From positions 682,001-746,000 of the forward strand of contig NZ_OY780958.1 of the NCBI RefSeq assembly GCF_963675985.1: a stretch of DNA of 64,000 nucleotides, given 5' to 3'. The DNA comes from an uncultured Roseibium sp. Lineage in GTDB: Bacteria > Pseudomonadota > Alphaproteobacteria > Rhizobiales > Stappiaceae. The notes under the pieces were generated by a model. That model did not search any database, was not told where the DNA came from, and worked only from the letters and a program-made list of their open reading frames with translations. Shown piece after piece: positions 56,958 to 64,000 of this stretch. The translations under genes were made by a program, and so were the position numbers. Every line of letters begins with the position of its first letter. Within the stretch, counting starts at the first letter, position 1.

Positions 56958-57857
56958 TCACGACTGTTTCTGCATCCCGCCTTGCGGTTGATCCTCGGTT
57001 GGCGGAGCTGTTGCGGCTCTGGCGGTGTTGCGGGCCGTCAGGCGGGTGCGCCATGCCAGGGCGGCGATGAAGAGAGCCGTCAGGATCAGGACAATGGTTG
57101 GAGCGGGGGCGCTGTCGATCCAGAAGCTGGCAAAGATACCCGAGACCCCGGAGATCAGGGCCACGGCCACGGCTGTAAAAAGCATCGGGCCGAAGCGTCG
57201 GGTCAAAAGGAAGGCGACGGCACCAGGTGCTATCAGGAAGGCGACCGACAGGATGATCCCCACAGAGGAGAGCATGGCCACGATCGTTGCCGACAGGATC
57301 ATTAAGAGCCCGTAGTGGATCACCTTGACCGGCAATCCGACCATCTGCGCCTGTACCGGATCGAAGGCATGGGCCAGGATATCACGCCATTTCACCAGCA
57401 GGATCAGGGCAACCGGGACGGCGATCAGGCCGGTCGTCCAGAGATCTTCACTTCCGACACCGAGCATGTTGCCAAACAGGATGTGGTCGAGATGCAGTCC
57501 GCTCTCGATCCGGGTGTAGATCACGATGCCCAGGCCGAACATGCCGGAAAAGACCACACCCATGACCGTGTCCTGCTTGACCCGGGAATGATCCTTGATA
57601 AAGCCGGTTGCAAGAGCGGTGAAGAGCCCGGCGAGAAAAGCACCGAAAACCAGGGGTATGCCGGCCACATAGGCAAGGACCACGCCGGGCAGGACCGCAT
57701 GGCTGACCGCGTCCCCCATGAGCGACCAGCCCTTTAGAACGAGAAAACAGGACAGCATCGCCGCCGCCGGTGCGATGATGACGGTGATCAGCAGGGCCTT
57801 CTGCATGAAGGGGAACTGAAGGGGCAACAGAACCAGTTCAAACAGGGTGTCTCCCAT
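56958..57857 (-). CDS. sitD: Mn/Fe ABC transporter permease (SitD-like)
   Basis: 299 aa ABC-3 family permease with about eight transmembrane helices. The coupling region VLKGWSLMGDAVSHAVLPGV (near 41-60) is typical of metal-ion permeases. The C terminus is a hydrophilic Arg/Thr/Pro-rich tail. Its start overlaps the stop of the other permease by one base. It is the last gene of a four-gene operon. The heterodimer of two permeases distinguishes Sit/Mnt/Tro systems from ZnuABC. Confidence 0.9.
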   Translation of the reverse strand: MGDTLFELVLLPLQFPFMQKALLITVIIAPAAAMLSCFLVLKGWSLMGDAVSHAVLPGVVLAYVAGIPLVFGAFLAGLFTALATGFIKDHSRVKQDTVMGVVFSGMFGLGIVIYTRIESGLHLDHILFGNMLGVGSEDLWTTGLIAVPVALILLVKWRDILAHAFDPVQAQMVGLPVKVIHYGLLMILSATIVAMLSSVGIILSVAFLIAPGAVAFLLTRRFGPMLFTAVAVALISGVSGIFASFWIDSAPAPTIVLILTALFIAALAWRTRLTARNTARAATAPPTEDQPQGGMQKQS

Positions 57858-58717
57858 CAGGCCGTCTCCTTCAGCGCCGCGCGGGCGCGGCGGCGGGCGG
57901 CGAGGGTTCCGTGCTTGGGGGCGAAGAAGAAGGCAAAAACAAACAGCGCGGTCTGCAGGCAGACGATGACGCCGCCCGTGGCACCGTCGAGAAAATAGCT
58001 GAGATAGGCTCCGACCGCGCAGGTCGCCGCGCCGATGGTCACCGACAGGGCGATGAGGCGCGGAAACCGGTCTGTCAGAAGATAGGCCGTCGCACCCGGT
58101 GTGACGACGAGAGCGATGACGAGAAACGCGCCGACCGTCTGCATCGCGGCCACCGTGGAGGCGGCCAGAAGCGTGAAGAAGACGATTTGAAGCGCCTCCG
58201 GATTCAGCCCGATGGAGCGGGCATGGCCCTCATCGAAGAAGACGGCCATCAGGTCGCGCCACTTGGCCAGAAGAACCACAAGCGACACGCCGCCGATCAG
58301 GACCAGTTGCAGCGTATCGGACGGGGTGATGGCCAGGATGTTGCCCATGGTGATGGTCTGGATCGAAACGGCCATGGGCTTGAGCGAAACCATGAACAGT
58401 CCAAGCCCGAAGAAGGAGGTGAAGATCAGTCCGATCACCGCGTCCTCCTTGAGACCCGATCGGGACCGCAGGAACAGCATCGACAGGGCGGCAAGCCCGC
58501 CGGAGAGGAAGGCACCGATGGAAAAGGGCAGCCCGAGCATGTAGGCACCGGCGACGCCGGGTACGATGGAATGAGAGAGCGCGTCGCCGATCAGAGACCA
58601 CCCCTTGAGCATCAGATAGGCCGACAGAAAGGCACACACGGCGCCAACCAGGGCGGACACCCAGATCGCATTGGTCATGTAGCCGTAGGAGAAGGGCTCG
58701 AGCAAAGTGTCGATCAC
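57857..58717 (-). CDS. sitC: Mn/Fe ABC transporter permease (SitC-like)
   Basis: 286 aa ABC-3 family permease. The motif LKGWSLIGDALSHSIVPGVA (near 37-56) parallels the second permease, showing common origin. It has eight or nine predicted helices and a basic Ala/Arg-rich C terminus. It overlaps the ATPase gene by 4 nt (ATGA-type), so synthesis is coupled. Confidence 0.9.
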   Translation of the reverse strand: MIDTLLEPFSYGYMTNAIWVSALVGAVCAFLSAYLMLKGWSLIGDALSHSIVPGVAGAYMLGLPFSIGAFLSGGLAALSMLFLRSRSGLKEDAVIGLIFTSFFGLGLFMVSLKPMAVSIQTITMGNILAITPSDTLQLVLIGGVSLVVLLAKWRDLMAVFFDEGHARSIGLNPEALQIVFFTLLAASTVAAMQTVGAFLVIALVVTPGATAYLLTDRFPRLIALSVTIGAATCAVGAYLSYFLDGATGGVIVCLQTALFVFAFFFAPKHGTLAARRRARAALKETA

Positions 58718-59568
58718 TGAACCTTTTCCTCTGTCGTTTGGTGCCGGTCGTCGTAGAAGATCGCCGCGCGTTCGTCGTCGGTGAAAACCTCGACCCGGCG
58801 GGCGTCCGCGTCGTCGTGCAGGGTCTCGCCGCCGAGAACGAAGTGACGCAGCACGCCGCCGAAGGCCGTGCGCAGGTTTTCCGGCGTGAAGATTTCGGCG
58901 GTGGGGCCATAGGCCAGGACAGTGCCCTTGACCAGCACGACCCGGTCGCAGAATTCGGGCACCGAACCGAGATTGTGGGTTGCAACCAGCATCACCCGAC
59001 CTTCCTCGCGCAGGGTCCGAAGCAGGGCGATGATCTGTTCCTCGGTCTTGACGTCAACACCGGTGAACGGTTCGTCGAGCAGAATGACCTTGGCATCCTG
59101 CGCCAGGGCTCTCGCCAGGAACACACGCTTCTTCTGTCCGCCCGACAATTCGCCGATCTGGCGGTGGCGGAAGTCGGTCATGTTGACCCGGGCAAGGGCG
59201 GCATCGACCGCCTGACGATCCGCCGCACGGGGGCGGCGCAGAAAGCCCATATGGCCGTAGCGGCCCATCATCACCACGTCTTCGACAAGGACGGGAAACG
59301 ACCAGTCGACCTCTTCGGCCTGCGGGACATAGGCGACCGCCTGAGCCTTCAGGGCCTGCTTGACCGGTTGACCCAGGATCTCGACCTGTCCCGTTGAAAC
59401 GGGCACGAAATTCATCAGCGCCTTGAACAGCGTCGATTTGCCTGCCCCATTGACCCCCACCAGCGCGGTAATCGTGCCGGTGGGAATGGCAAAAGAGGCC
59501 TCGCGCAGGGCCGTATGACCATTCCTGTAGGTCACGGTCAGCCCTTCAGCGCGGATGCCTTCATTCAT
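58714..59568 (-). CDS. sitB: Mn/Fe ABC transporter ATP-binding protein (SitB-like)
   Basis: 284 aa. Walker A GVNGAGKST (38-46), signature LSGGQKKR, Walker B KVILLDEPF, and the H-loop ATHNLG are all present. A C-terminal extension of about 50 residues, with LGGETLHDDADARRVEVFTD, is longer than in the minimal enzyme. It powers the two permeases. It overlaps the binding-protein gene by 8 nt. Confidence 0.93.
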   Translation of the reverse strand: MNEGIRAEGLTVTYRNGHTALREASFAIPTGTITALVGVNGAGKSTLFKALMNFVPVSTGQVEILGQPVKQALKAQAVAYVPQAEEVDWSFPVLVEDVVMMGRYGHMGFLRRPRAADRQAVDAALARVNMTDFRHRQIGELSGGQKKRVFLARALAQDAKVILLDEPFTGVDVKTEEQIIALLRTLREEGRVMLVATHNLGSVPEFCDRVVLVKGTVLAYGPTAEIFTPENLRTAFGGVLRHFVLGGETLHDDADARRVEVFTDDERAAIFYDDRHQTTEEKVQ

Positions 59569-60457
59569 GAGACAGTCCTTTTACGATGGTCTCGGACGTG
59601 ACACGCAGGAGGTCCAGATAGGTCGGTACCGCGCCATCCGCTTCGCTGAGGCTGTCCACATAAAGAACGCCGCCGTAGTGCGCGCCCGTCTCGCGTGCAA
59701 CTTGCCTGGCCGGCTTGTCCGAAACGGTCGATTCCGAAAAGACTGTCGGAATATCATGCTCGCGCACGGCGTCGATCACCGCCTTGACCTGCTTCGGGGT
59801 GCCTTGCTGGTCGGCATTGATCGGCCACAGATAGACTTCCTGAAGTCCGAAATCGCGGGCCAGATAAGAGAAGGCCCCCTCGGACGTCACCAGCCAGCGG
59901 CGGCTTTCCGGAAGCGCGCGTGCGGCGTCCCGCAGCGGGCCGATGACGTCGGCGATCTGCTTCTTGTAGGCCTCGGCATTGGCGGCGTAGATGTCCGCGT
60001 TGGCCGGATCGGCTTCACTCATCACCCTGGCGATGTTGTCGACATAGATCTCGGCGGACGAGAGTGCCATCCAGGCATGGGGATTGGGCTTGCCGTCATA
60101 TTCTCCACCTGAGATCGCCATGGGAACGATCCCGTCGGAAACCACGGCCGCCGGCACATCCCGCAGGTTGGAGAAGAATTGCTCGAACCAGCGTTCCAGG
60201 TTCATTCCGTTCCACAGGACCAGATCGGCATCCTGCGCCTTGAGCAGATCCCGCGGTGTCGGCGAGTAGCCGTGGATCTCCGCTCCAGGCTTGGTGATCG
60301 AAACGATCTCGGCAGCGTCGCCCGCCACGTTCCGCGCCATGTCGGCGATAACGGTGAAGGTCGTGACCACCTTGAGCTTGTCCGCTGCCTGAGATGGAGC
60401 GGCGCCAAGGACAAACAACGCGACTGCGAGACCCAAGAGGGCGCGTTTGACGAGCAT
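59561..60457 (-). CDS. sitA: Mn/Fe ABC transporter periplasmic binding protein (SitA-like)
   Basis: 298 aa with a signal peptide (about 1-24, SQA/AD). It belongs to cluster 9 metal-binding proteins. The four metal ligands His62 (EIHGY), His127 (NPHAW), Glu193 and Asp268 match the Mn/Fe-type His-His-Glu-Asp set. It lacks the His-rich loop of ZnuA, which argues against zinc. It is the first gene of the sitABCD operon. Three operator-like boxes lie upstream. Confidence 0.92.
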   Translation of the reverse strand: MLVKRALLGLAVALFVLGAAPSQAADKLKVVTTFTVIADMARNVAGDAAEIVSITKPGAEIHGYSPTPRDLLKAQDADLVLWNGMNLERWFEQFFSNLRDVPAAVVSDGIVPMAISGGEYDGKPNPHAWMALSSAEIYVDNIARVMSEADPANADIYAANAEAYKKQIADVIGPLRDAARALPESRRWLVTSEGAFSYLARDFGLQEVYLWPINADQQGTPKQVKAVIDAVREHDIPTVFSESTVSDKPARQVARETGAHYGGVLYVDSLSEADGAVPTYLDLLRVTSETIVKGLSHE

Positions 60458-60476
60458 ACAAAACTCCTGTTTCGTT

Positions 60477-60505
60477 TATTAAATGCAGTTCGGAATGATT
60501 TGCAA
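60477..60505 (-). promoter_or_regulatory. Probable sitA promoter
   Basis: On the minus strand TTGCAA (60505-60500), 17 bp, and TTAATA (60482-60477), ending 20 nt before the sitA start. The first operator-like box covers the -35 and most of the spacer, so a bound regulator would block polymerase. Confidence 0.55.
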
Positions 60506-60566
60506 TAAGAATATGCATCTGGGAATGATTTGCAATTGTCAATCCTAGTTGCGAATGATTTGCAAA
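60484..60566. promoter_or_regulatory. Three phased Fur-family boxes between sitA and fur
   Basis: GAATGATTTGCAA occurs three times, at 60493-60505, 60523-60535 and 60553-60565, exactly 30 bp apart. In the first two, TGCA at 60484 and 60514 makes an outer symmetry with the terminal TGCA. In rhizobia the Fur-family protein Mur represses sitABCD under manganese sufficiency through such sites. Identity of the binding protein here is inferred. Confidence 0.7.
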
Positions 60567-60605
60567 AATACTTGCGTGAGCCGATTCGCTATGCGAAGAA
60601 AAAGC

Positions 60606-61055
60606 ATGACGAAAACGCAGGAAAGAGCCGAGCGGCTGACCCGGGCCCTGCGCGATGCGGGCGTTCGGATAACGCGCCAGCGGACGGCGCTTTTAAATGT
60701 TCTGGCGGCAGCAGAGGACCATCCGGACGCGGTGGAGCTACACCGGCGCAGCGAGGAGCAGGTCCCCGGAATTTCCCTTTCAACCGTCTATCGCACGCTA
60801 AGTGCTCTGGAAGACCAGGGGGTCATCCAGCGCCATCAGTTCGAGGGCGATGCAGCCCGGTTCGAACACGCGGAGACGGAACACCACGACCACATGATCG
60901 ATGTGGATACCGGCAAGGTCATCGAATTCTGCTCCGACCGGATCGAGCGCCTCCAGGTGGAAATCGCTGCGGAGATGGGCTATGAGATCGTCCATCACCG
61001 CATGGAGCTTTATGTCCGCAAGAAAGATGCGGACACGTCCGAGGCCGAAAGCTGA
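60606..61055 (+). CDS. Fur-family metal-responsive regulator (Fur/Mur)
   Basis: 149 aa. An N-terminal winged helix (about 10-85, with ISLSTVYRTLSALEDQGVI) and a C-terminal dimerisation domain with the metal-binding EHHDHMIDVDTG (HHDH at 93-96) and Glu/His near 107-131. Only one Cys (109) is present, so the CxxC zinc site of many Fur and Zur proteins is absent. Divergent from sitA, which suggests Mur-like manganese control. ATG 60606 is preferred; ATG 60591 is a possible alternative. The third operator-like box lies 41 nt before the start, suggesting self-control. Confidence 0.92.
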   Translation: MTKTQERAERLTRALRDAGVRITRQRTALLNVLAAAEDHPDAVELHRRSEEQVPGISLSTVYRTLSALEDQGVIQRHQFEGDAARFEHAETEHHDHMIDVDTGKVIEFCSDRIERLQVEIAAEMGYEIVHHRMELYVRKKDADTSEAES

Positions 61056-61254
61056 GGACACCGATTGCCCGTCCGCATTCCCGGCAGATTTGGCTTGATG
61101 CGCAAAGCCTGAACGTTGAATTTAAGGAAGCGTACCCCGGAGCATTGGGCAAGCGGCCTGACGCAGCCGATGGTTTGCTTTCTGGCGCCCGCAGGGTCAG
61201 GCGTTCTTGCCCGCTGACTGTGTTGGCTCGCGCTTGTGGTGGGAAACTCCACGA

Positions 61255-61290
61255 GGCGCGCCCCGCCTTGTCAGCAGACAAAAGCGCGCC
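61255..61290. terminator. Stem-loop between convergent fur and rcnA
   Basis: GGCGCGC (61255-61261)/GCGCGCC (61284-61290) outer arms and TTGTC (61268-61272)/GACAA (61277-61281) inner arms with loop AGCA. It lies in the 267-nt gap between the two converging genes, which otherwise holds nothing I can support. It may serve as a weak two-way terminator. Confidence 0.45.
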
Positions 61291-61322
61291 GGTCAAATGA
61301 TCAAAATCGATCGGGAAACGCT

Positions 61323-62186
61323 CTAATTGTGCGGGCCGTGCGTCGCGCCGGAGATAATCATGATCAGGCCCAACAGCCCGATTAGGACTGCGGATATGAA
61401 CGGCGCCCTGGCGAGGGCCCGGTCGAGCCAGGGTGTCCTGTGGGCCGCGTAGCGGATGCCGACCGCTGCCACCACACCGACGGCCACAAGGGTCGCGGCC
61501 AGGCCGATGCTGAAGGCGGTCACGAGCGTCAGGCCAAGGGCCATTTTCTTGAGCTGCAGGCACAACAACAGGACGGTGATTGCGGCCGGGCAGGGGATCA
61601 GGCCGCCGGAGAGGCCGAACAGGATGGTCTGAACCGTGGAGGTACGGTCCGATCCGACCCGCTTCTCGATGTCGCGCGCATGGGCACGCGCATGGGCATC
61701 CATTCCGTCGAAGTCGTGGTTGTGATGATCATGACTGTGATTGTGGGCATGGGAAGCGTCATGATGGCTGTGAGCGTGCTCATGGGCATGAGAATGGTCG
61801 TGATTGTGGTGCTCATGGCCATGACCGCGCGCCGCTTTTTTGCGGCTGTCACGCCAGGCCTGCGTGAACACCCAGATGGCAATCCCGACGATGATGGCGC
61901 CTGATACCATCATCAGGACAGGCTCGAGGTCTTCTCCGATCAGTTCGTTGCCGTACTTGAGGCCCAGAATGGCCAGAACCCAGACGATCACCACATGGGA
62001 GGCCGCCGCCGACACGCCGAGCAGGACCGCTTGGAAGACGGTGCCTTTGATCGCGATGATATAGGCGGCCATCATCGTCTTGCTGTGGCCCGGCTCCAGA
62101 CCGTGCAGCGCGCCCAAGAGCAGCGCCATGGCAAACAGCAGGACGGGATTCGCCGATCCGTGGGCAATCGCTTCGGTCAGGTTCAC
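61323..62186 (-). CDS. rcnA: Ni/Co efflux protein, NicO/RcnA family
   Basis: 287 aa inner-membrane protein with six or seven helices. HGLEPGHSKT (28-37) is the family signature. A cytoplasmic or periplasmic loop at about 122-169 holds about twenty histidines in runs such as HEHHNHDHSHAHEHAHSHH, expected to bind Ni or Co. It exports nickel and cobalt in E. coli RcnA. It lies 12 nt downstream of an RcnR-family sensor gene on the same strand. Confidence 0.92.
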   Translation of the reverse strand: MNLTEAIAHGSANPVLLFAMALLLGALHGLEPGHSKTMMAAYIIAIKGTVFQAVLLGVSAAASHVVIVWVLAILGLKYGNELIGEDLEPVLMMVSGAIIVGIAIWVFTQAWRDSRKKAARGHGHEHHNHDHSHAHEHAHSHHDASHAHNHSHDHHNHDFDGMDAHARAHARDIEKRVGSDRTSTVQTILFGLSGGLIPCPAAITVLLLCLQLKKMALGLTLVTAFSIGLAATLVAVGVVAAVGIRYAAHRTPWLDRALARAPFISAVLIGLLGLIMIISGATHGPHN

Positions 62187-62198
62187 GGGACAACTCCC

Positions 62199-62468
62199 TT
62201 AAAGGTATTTCGAGATTTCCCGGAACTCGGCAACCAGTTGCGCCCGATCGTCTTTCGCGCCGGTGCTGCCTTCCAGGCAATGGTCGATGTGGTCATGAAT
62301 AAAGACCCGTTTCGCCTGCTCGATCGCGCGGCTGACGGCATGAAGCTGCTGGGCGACGTCGACGCAGGGCCTGCCGTCCTCGATCATCGAAATGGTTTTC
62401 TGCAGATGTCCGTCCGCCCGTTTGAGCCGTTTGACGACATCGGCATGCGAGGTGTGGGTGTGTGACAT
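62199..62468 (-). CDS. RcnR/CsoR/FrmR-family metal-sensing repressor
   Basis: 89 aa, all-helical. Positions expected to bind metal read His3, Cys35, His60, Cys64. His3-Cys35-His60 equals RcnR, but position 64 is Cys where RcnR has His. The H-C-H-C set with these spacings is the one described for the nickel sensor InrS. Next to rcnA it most likely represses the exporter until Ni or Co binds. Start behind GGAGGATAGGAT. Confidence 0.9.
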   Translation of the reverse strand: MSHTHTSHADVVKRLKRADGHLQKTISMIEDGRPCVDVAQQLHAVSRAIEQAKRVFIHDHIDHCLEGSTGAKDDRAQLVAEFREISKYL

Positions 62469-62471
62469 ATC

Positions 62472-62498
62472 CTATCCTCCAGGTGGGGATGTATAATA
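62472..62498. promoter_or_regulatory. Possible promoter/operator of the rcn genes
   Basis: On the minus strand a -10-like TATTAT (about 62496) is followed by ATCCCCACCTGGAGGAT, an imperfect palindrome with a C-tract and G-tract as seen at RcnR/CsoR operators. It lies between the promoter and the start codon. The assignment is tentative; the G-tract doubles as the ribosome binding site. Confidence 0.35.
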
Positions 62499-62566
62499 CG
62501 CAGAATTCCGCTATGTATGCGACATTCTTTTCCGGGATTCTGTTTTCAGGAAAGTATCGCGGGCGC

Positions 62567-63223
62567 TCAGTCGAGCGGTGCCAGCGCACCACCGTTCATG
62601 TGCAGGGCGCGTGTTCCAAGCCGTGCTCTGAAGGCGGCATCGTGGGAGACGATGATCATCGCCTGAGGCAGATCGAGAAGAATCTCGATCAGTCGGGCCT
62701 CGTTCTTTTCATCGAGCGCGTTGGTCGGCTCGTCGAGCAGCAACACCTCCGGTTCCATCGCCAGCACCGTGGCAAGGCTGACGAGCCGTTTTTCGCCACC
62801 GGACAGCTTGTAGGTGATCCGGTCCTTCAAAAACATCAGGTCGAGCTGGCGAAGGACCCTGTCGACGATCTCGGCGGCTTCCCCTCGGCTTTTACCGAGG
62901 TTGAGCGGGCCGAAGGCGATATCCTCGGCGACCGTGGGACAGAACAATTGATCGTCCGGATCCTGGAAAACGAACCCGGCCTGACGGCGAACGTCGTGGA
63001 AGTCCGCTTCCGCCCGGCGTTCTTTGCCGAATGCCAGGATACGCCCCTGAGTGGGAAACAACAGGCCGACGACGAGACGCAGCAACGTGCTTTTTCCGGC
63101 GCCGTTGTGACCGCTGATGCACAGCCGTTCTCCGGGCGACAGGGACAGGCTTGCTCCGGTCAGGACCGGTTCGGTTCCGGGATAGGCGAAATGAATATCG
63201 GAGAGTTCAATAAGCGGTGCCAA
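62567..63223 (-). CDS. cbiO: ECF-type Co/Ni transporter ATPase CbiO
   Basis: 218 aa. Walker A GHNGAGKST (38-46), the Q-loop FQDPDDQLFCPTVAEDIAFG diagnostic of ECF ATPases, signature LSGGEKR and Walker B VLLLDEPTNALD are present. It is short, without the usual C-terminal domain of about 50 residues. Its start overlaps cbiQ by 17 nt. The substrate-binding CbiM/NikM gene is expected just past the window end. Confidence 0.92.
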   Translation of the reverse strand: MAPLIELSDIHFAYPGTEPVLTGASLSLSPGERLCISGHNGAGKSTLLRLVVGLLFPTQGRILAFGKERRAEADFHDVRRQAGFVFQDPDDQLFCPTVAEDIAFGPLNLGKSRGEAAEIVDRVLRQLDLMFLKDRITYKLSGGEKRLVSLATVLAMEPEVLLLDEPTNALDEKNEARLIEILLDLPQAMIIVSHDAAFRARLGTRALHMNGGALAPLD

Positions 63224-63998
63224 GCGTTGCCTCCAAGCCGATCAGCAAGCCGAGGACCAGCAGACCGATGATCAGGAAGACCAGGTCCGCCGTGCGGAAC
63301 TTCATGTCGTCCATAAGGGGGATCGACCCATTGAAACCCCGGCATTTCATCGCCGCCAGAATCCGTTCCGACCGGTCGACGGATCGCACCAGCATCATGC
63401 CGACCAGATACCCGACGGACTTGTAAGTATGCAGGGAATTGCGCATGCGGAACCCGCGGGCCTTCATGGCGGCACGCAGTCGGAAGTATTCCTGTTGCAA
63501 CACGGCGATGTAGCGCACCGTGAACATGAGCAGGTGCACAAGGGTCACGGGCGCGCGCAGACGGTGCAGCGCGTGGCCGACGGTAACCGGTTCCATCGTT
63601 CCAACGAGCACCATGAGCATCAGAATGATCGCATTCGCTTTCAGACCTATCTCGGCTGCTTGCAGCAAACCTTCCAGGCTGAAGCCGAAGCCGAAGATAT
63701 GGAACAGGGGTGTTCCCGGTACGGTGAACGGCAGCAGCGCCAGCATGAAGATGATAAACCCGTCCATTGCCGCCATCCTTCTTAGGGTCTGGCGCCAGGG
63801 CAGGCGGGTTATGGAAAGGGCGAGCAGGGAAAACCCGAGAGCGGTCGCGATGGCGGGCAAGGCATGGAGTGCAACGACGGCCACCGCAAAGGCAGCTGCC
63901 GCGACGACACGTCCTCTCGGATCAAGGCTCTCCAAAGGTCCGGGGCCTGTCCCGACACTTGTCAGTGCCCTTTGTCCTGTAGAGAGAATGTGCCCCAT
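63207..63998 (-). CDS. cbiQ: ECF-type Co/Ni transporter transmembrane protein CbiQ
   Basis: 263 aa, about five or six transmembrane helices. The two coupling motifs AAMKARGF (near 176) and AAMKCRGF (near 216) bind the ATPases. The ATG at 63998 is 2 nt from the window end. It probably overlaps or touches the preceding cbiM/N gene, so a start further upstream cannot be excluded. With CbiO it forms the energising module that imports cobalt or nickel. Confidence 0.88.
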   Translation of the reverse strand: MGHILSTGQRALTSVGTGPGPLESLDPRGRVVAAAAFAVAVVALHALPAIATALGFSLLALSITRLPWRQTLRRMAAMDGFIIFMLALLPFTVPGTPLFHIFGFGFSLEGLLQAAEIGLKANAIILMLMVLVGTMEPVTVGHALHRLRAPVTLVHLLMFTVRYIAVLQQEYFRLRAAMKARGFRMRNSLHTYKSVGYLVGMMLVRSVDRSERILAAMKCRGFNGSIPLMDDMKFRTADLVFLIIGLLVLGLLIGLEATLGTAY

Positions 63999-64000
63999 GG

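Overview
This 64 kb window comes from a GC-rich alphaproteobacterium. The gene order (tRNA-Tyr/tRNA-Gly/tuf/tRNA-Trp/secE/nusG/L11-L1-L10-L12/rpoBC, then rpsL-rpsG-fusA-tuf and the S10-spc-alpha gene string ending rpoA-rplQ), the second identical tuf gene, the Arg/Gly-rich S3 tail, a SitABCD-Fur/Mur metal locus and the C/G-rich '...GGGGGAGATGTC...' intergenic repeats all point to the Hyphomicrobiales (Rhizobiales). A Stappiaceae-like marine genus is my best guess, but that is an inference made without any search.

Layout. 1-1086: a divergent MarR-type regulator with a paired palindromic operator. 1087-14932: tRNA-Tyr and tRNA-Gly, tufA, tRNA-Trp, secE, nusG, rplKA, a structured L10 leader, rplJL, an attenuator-like double hairpin, then rpoB and rpoC. 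14933-15948: a terminator, a bulged palindromic repeat, one 97-aa unknown gene and a probable promoter. 15949-34285: one nearly continuous + strand string of 30 genes, rpsL to rplQ, including fusA, tufB, secY, adk and rpoA, closed by a strong intrinsic terminator. The two tuf genes are identical over the whole reading frame and lie 17.5 kb apart.

34489-46829: accessory + strand genes. These are a chemoreceptor, a periplasmic DegP-like protease, RarA, a patatin-like lipase followed by three tandem paralogous membrane di-iron hydroxylases, a small membrane protein, the fluoride channel CrcB and an RluC-type pseudouridine synthase. Several families of intergenic palindromes lie between them. 47053-48092 (- strand): a 54-aa membrane protein and a double-GNAT acetyltransferase.

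48272-54448 is the most unusual region. A bacterial Hen1 RNA 3'-terminal 2'-O-methyltransferase overlaps by 4 nt a full three-domain Pnkp (kinase-phosphatase-ligase), which together form an RNA repair system. Next come a HAD phosphatase gene and, convergent to it, a beta-CASP metallo-ribonuclease gene. An approximately 80-bp degenerate copy of the ribonuclease gene's 3' end lies on the far side of the HAD gene, so the HAD gene sits between direct repeats.

54493-64000: a LOG-family nucleotide phosphoribohydrolase, an HD-GYP protein, and a SitABCD-type Mn/Fe ABC importer divergent from a Fur-family regulator, with three operator-like boxes spaced exactly 30 bp apart. Then come an RcnA/NicO Ni/Co exporter with its RcnR/CsoR-family sensor, and the CbiO and CbiQ parts of an ECF Co/Ni importer that continues beyond the window end.
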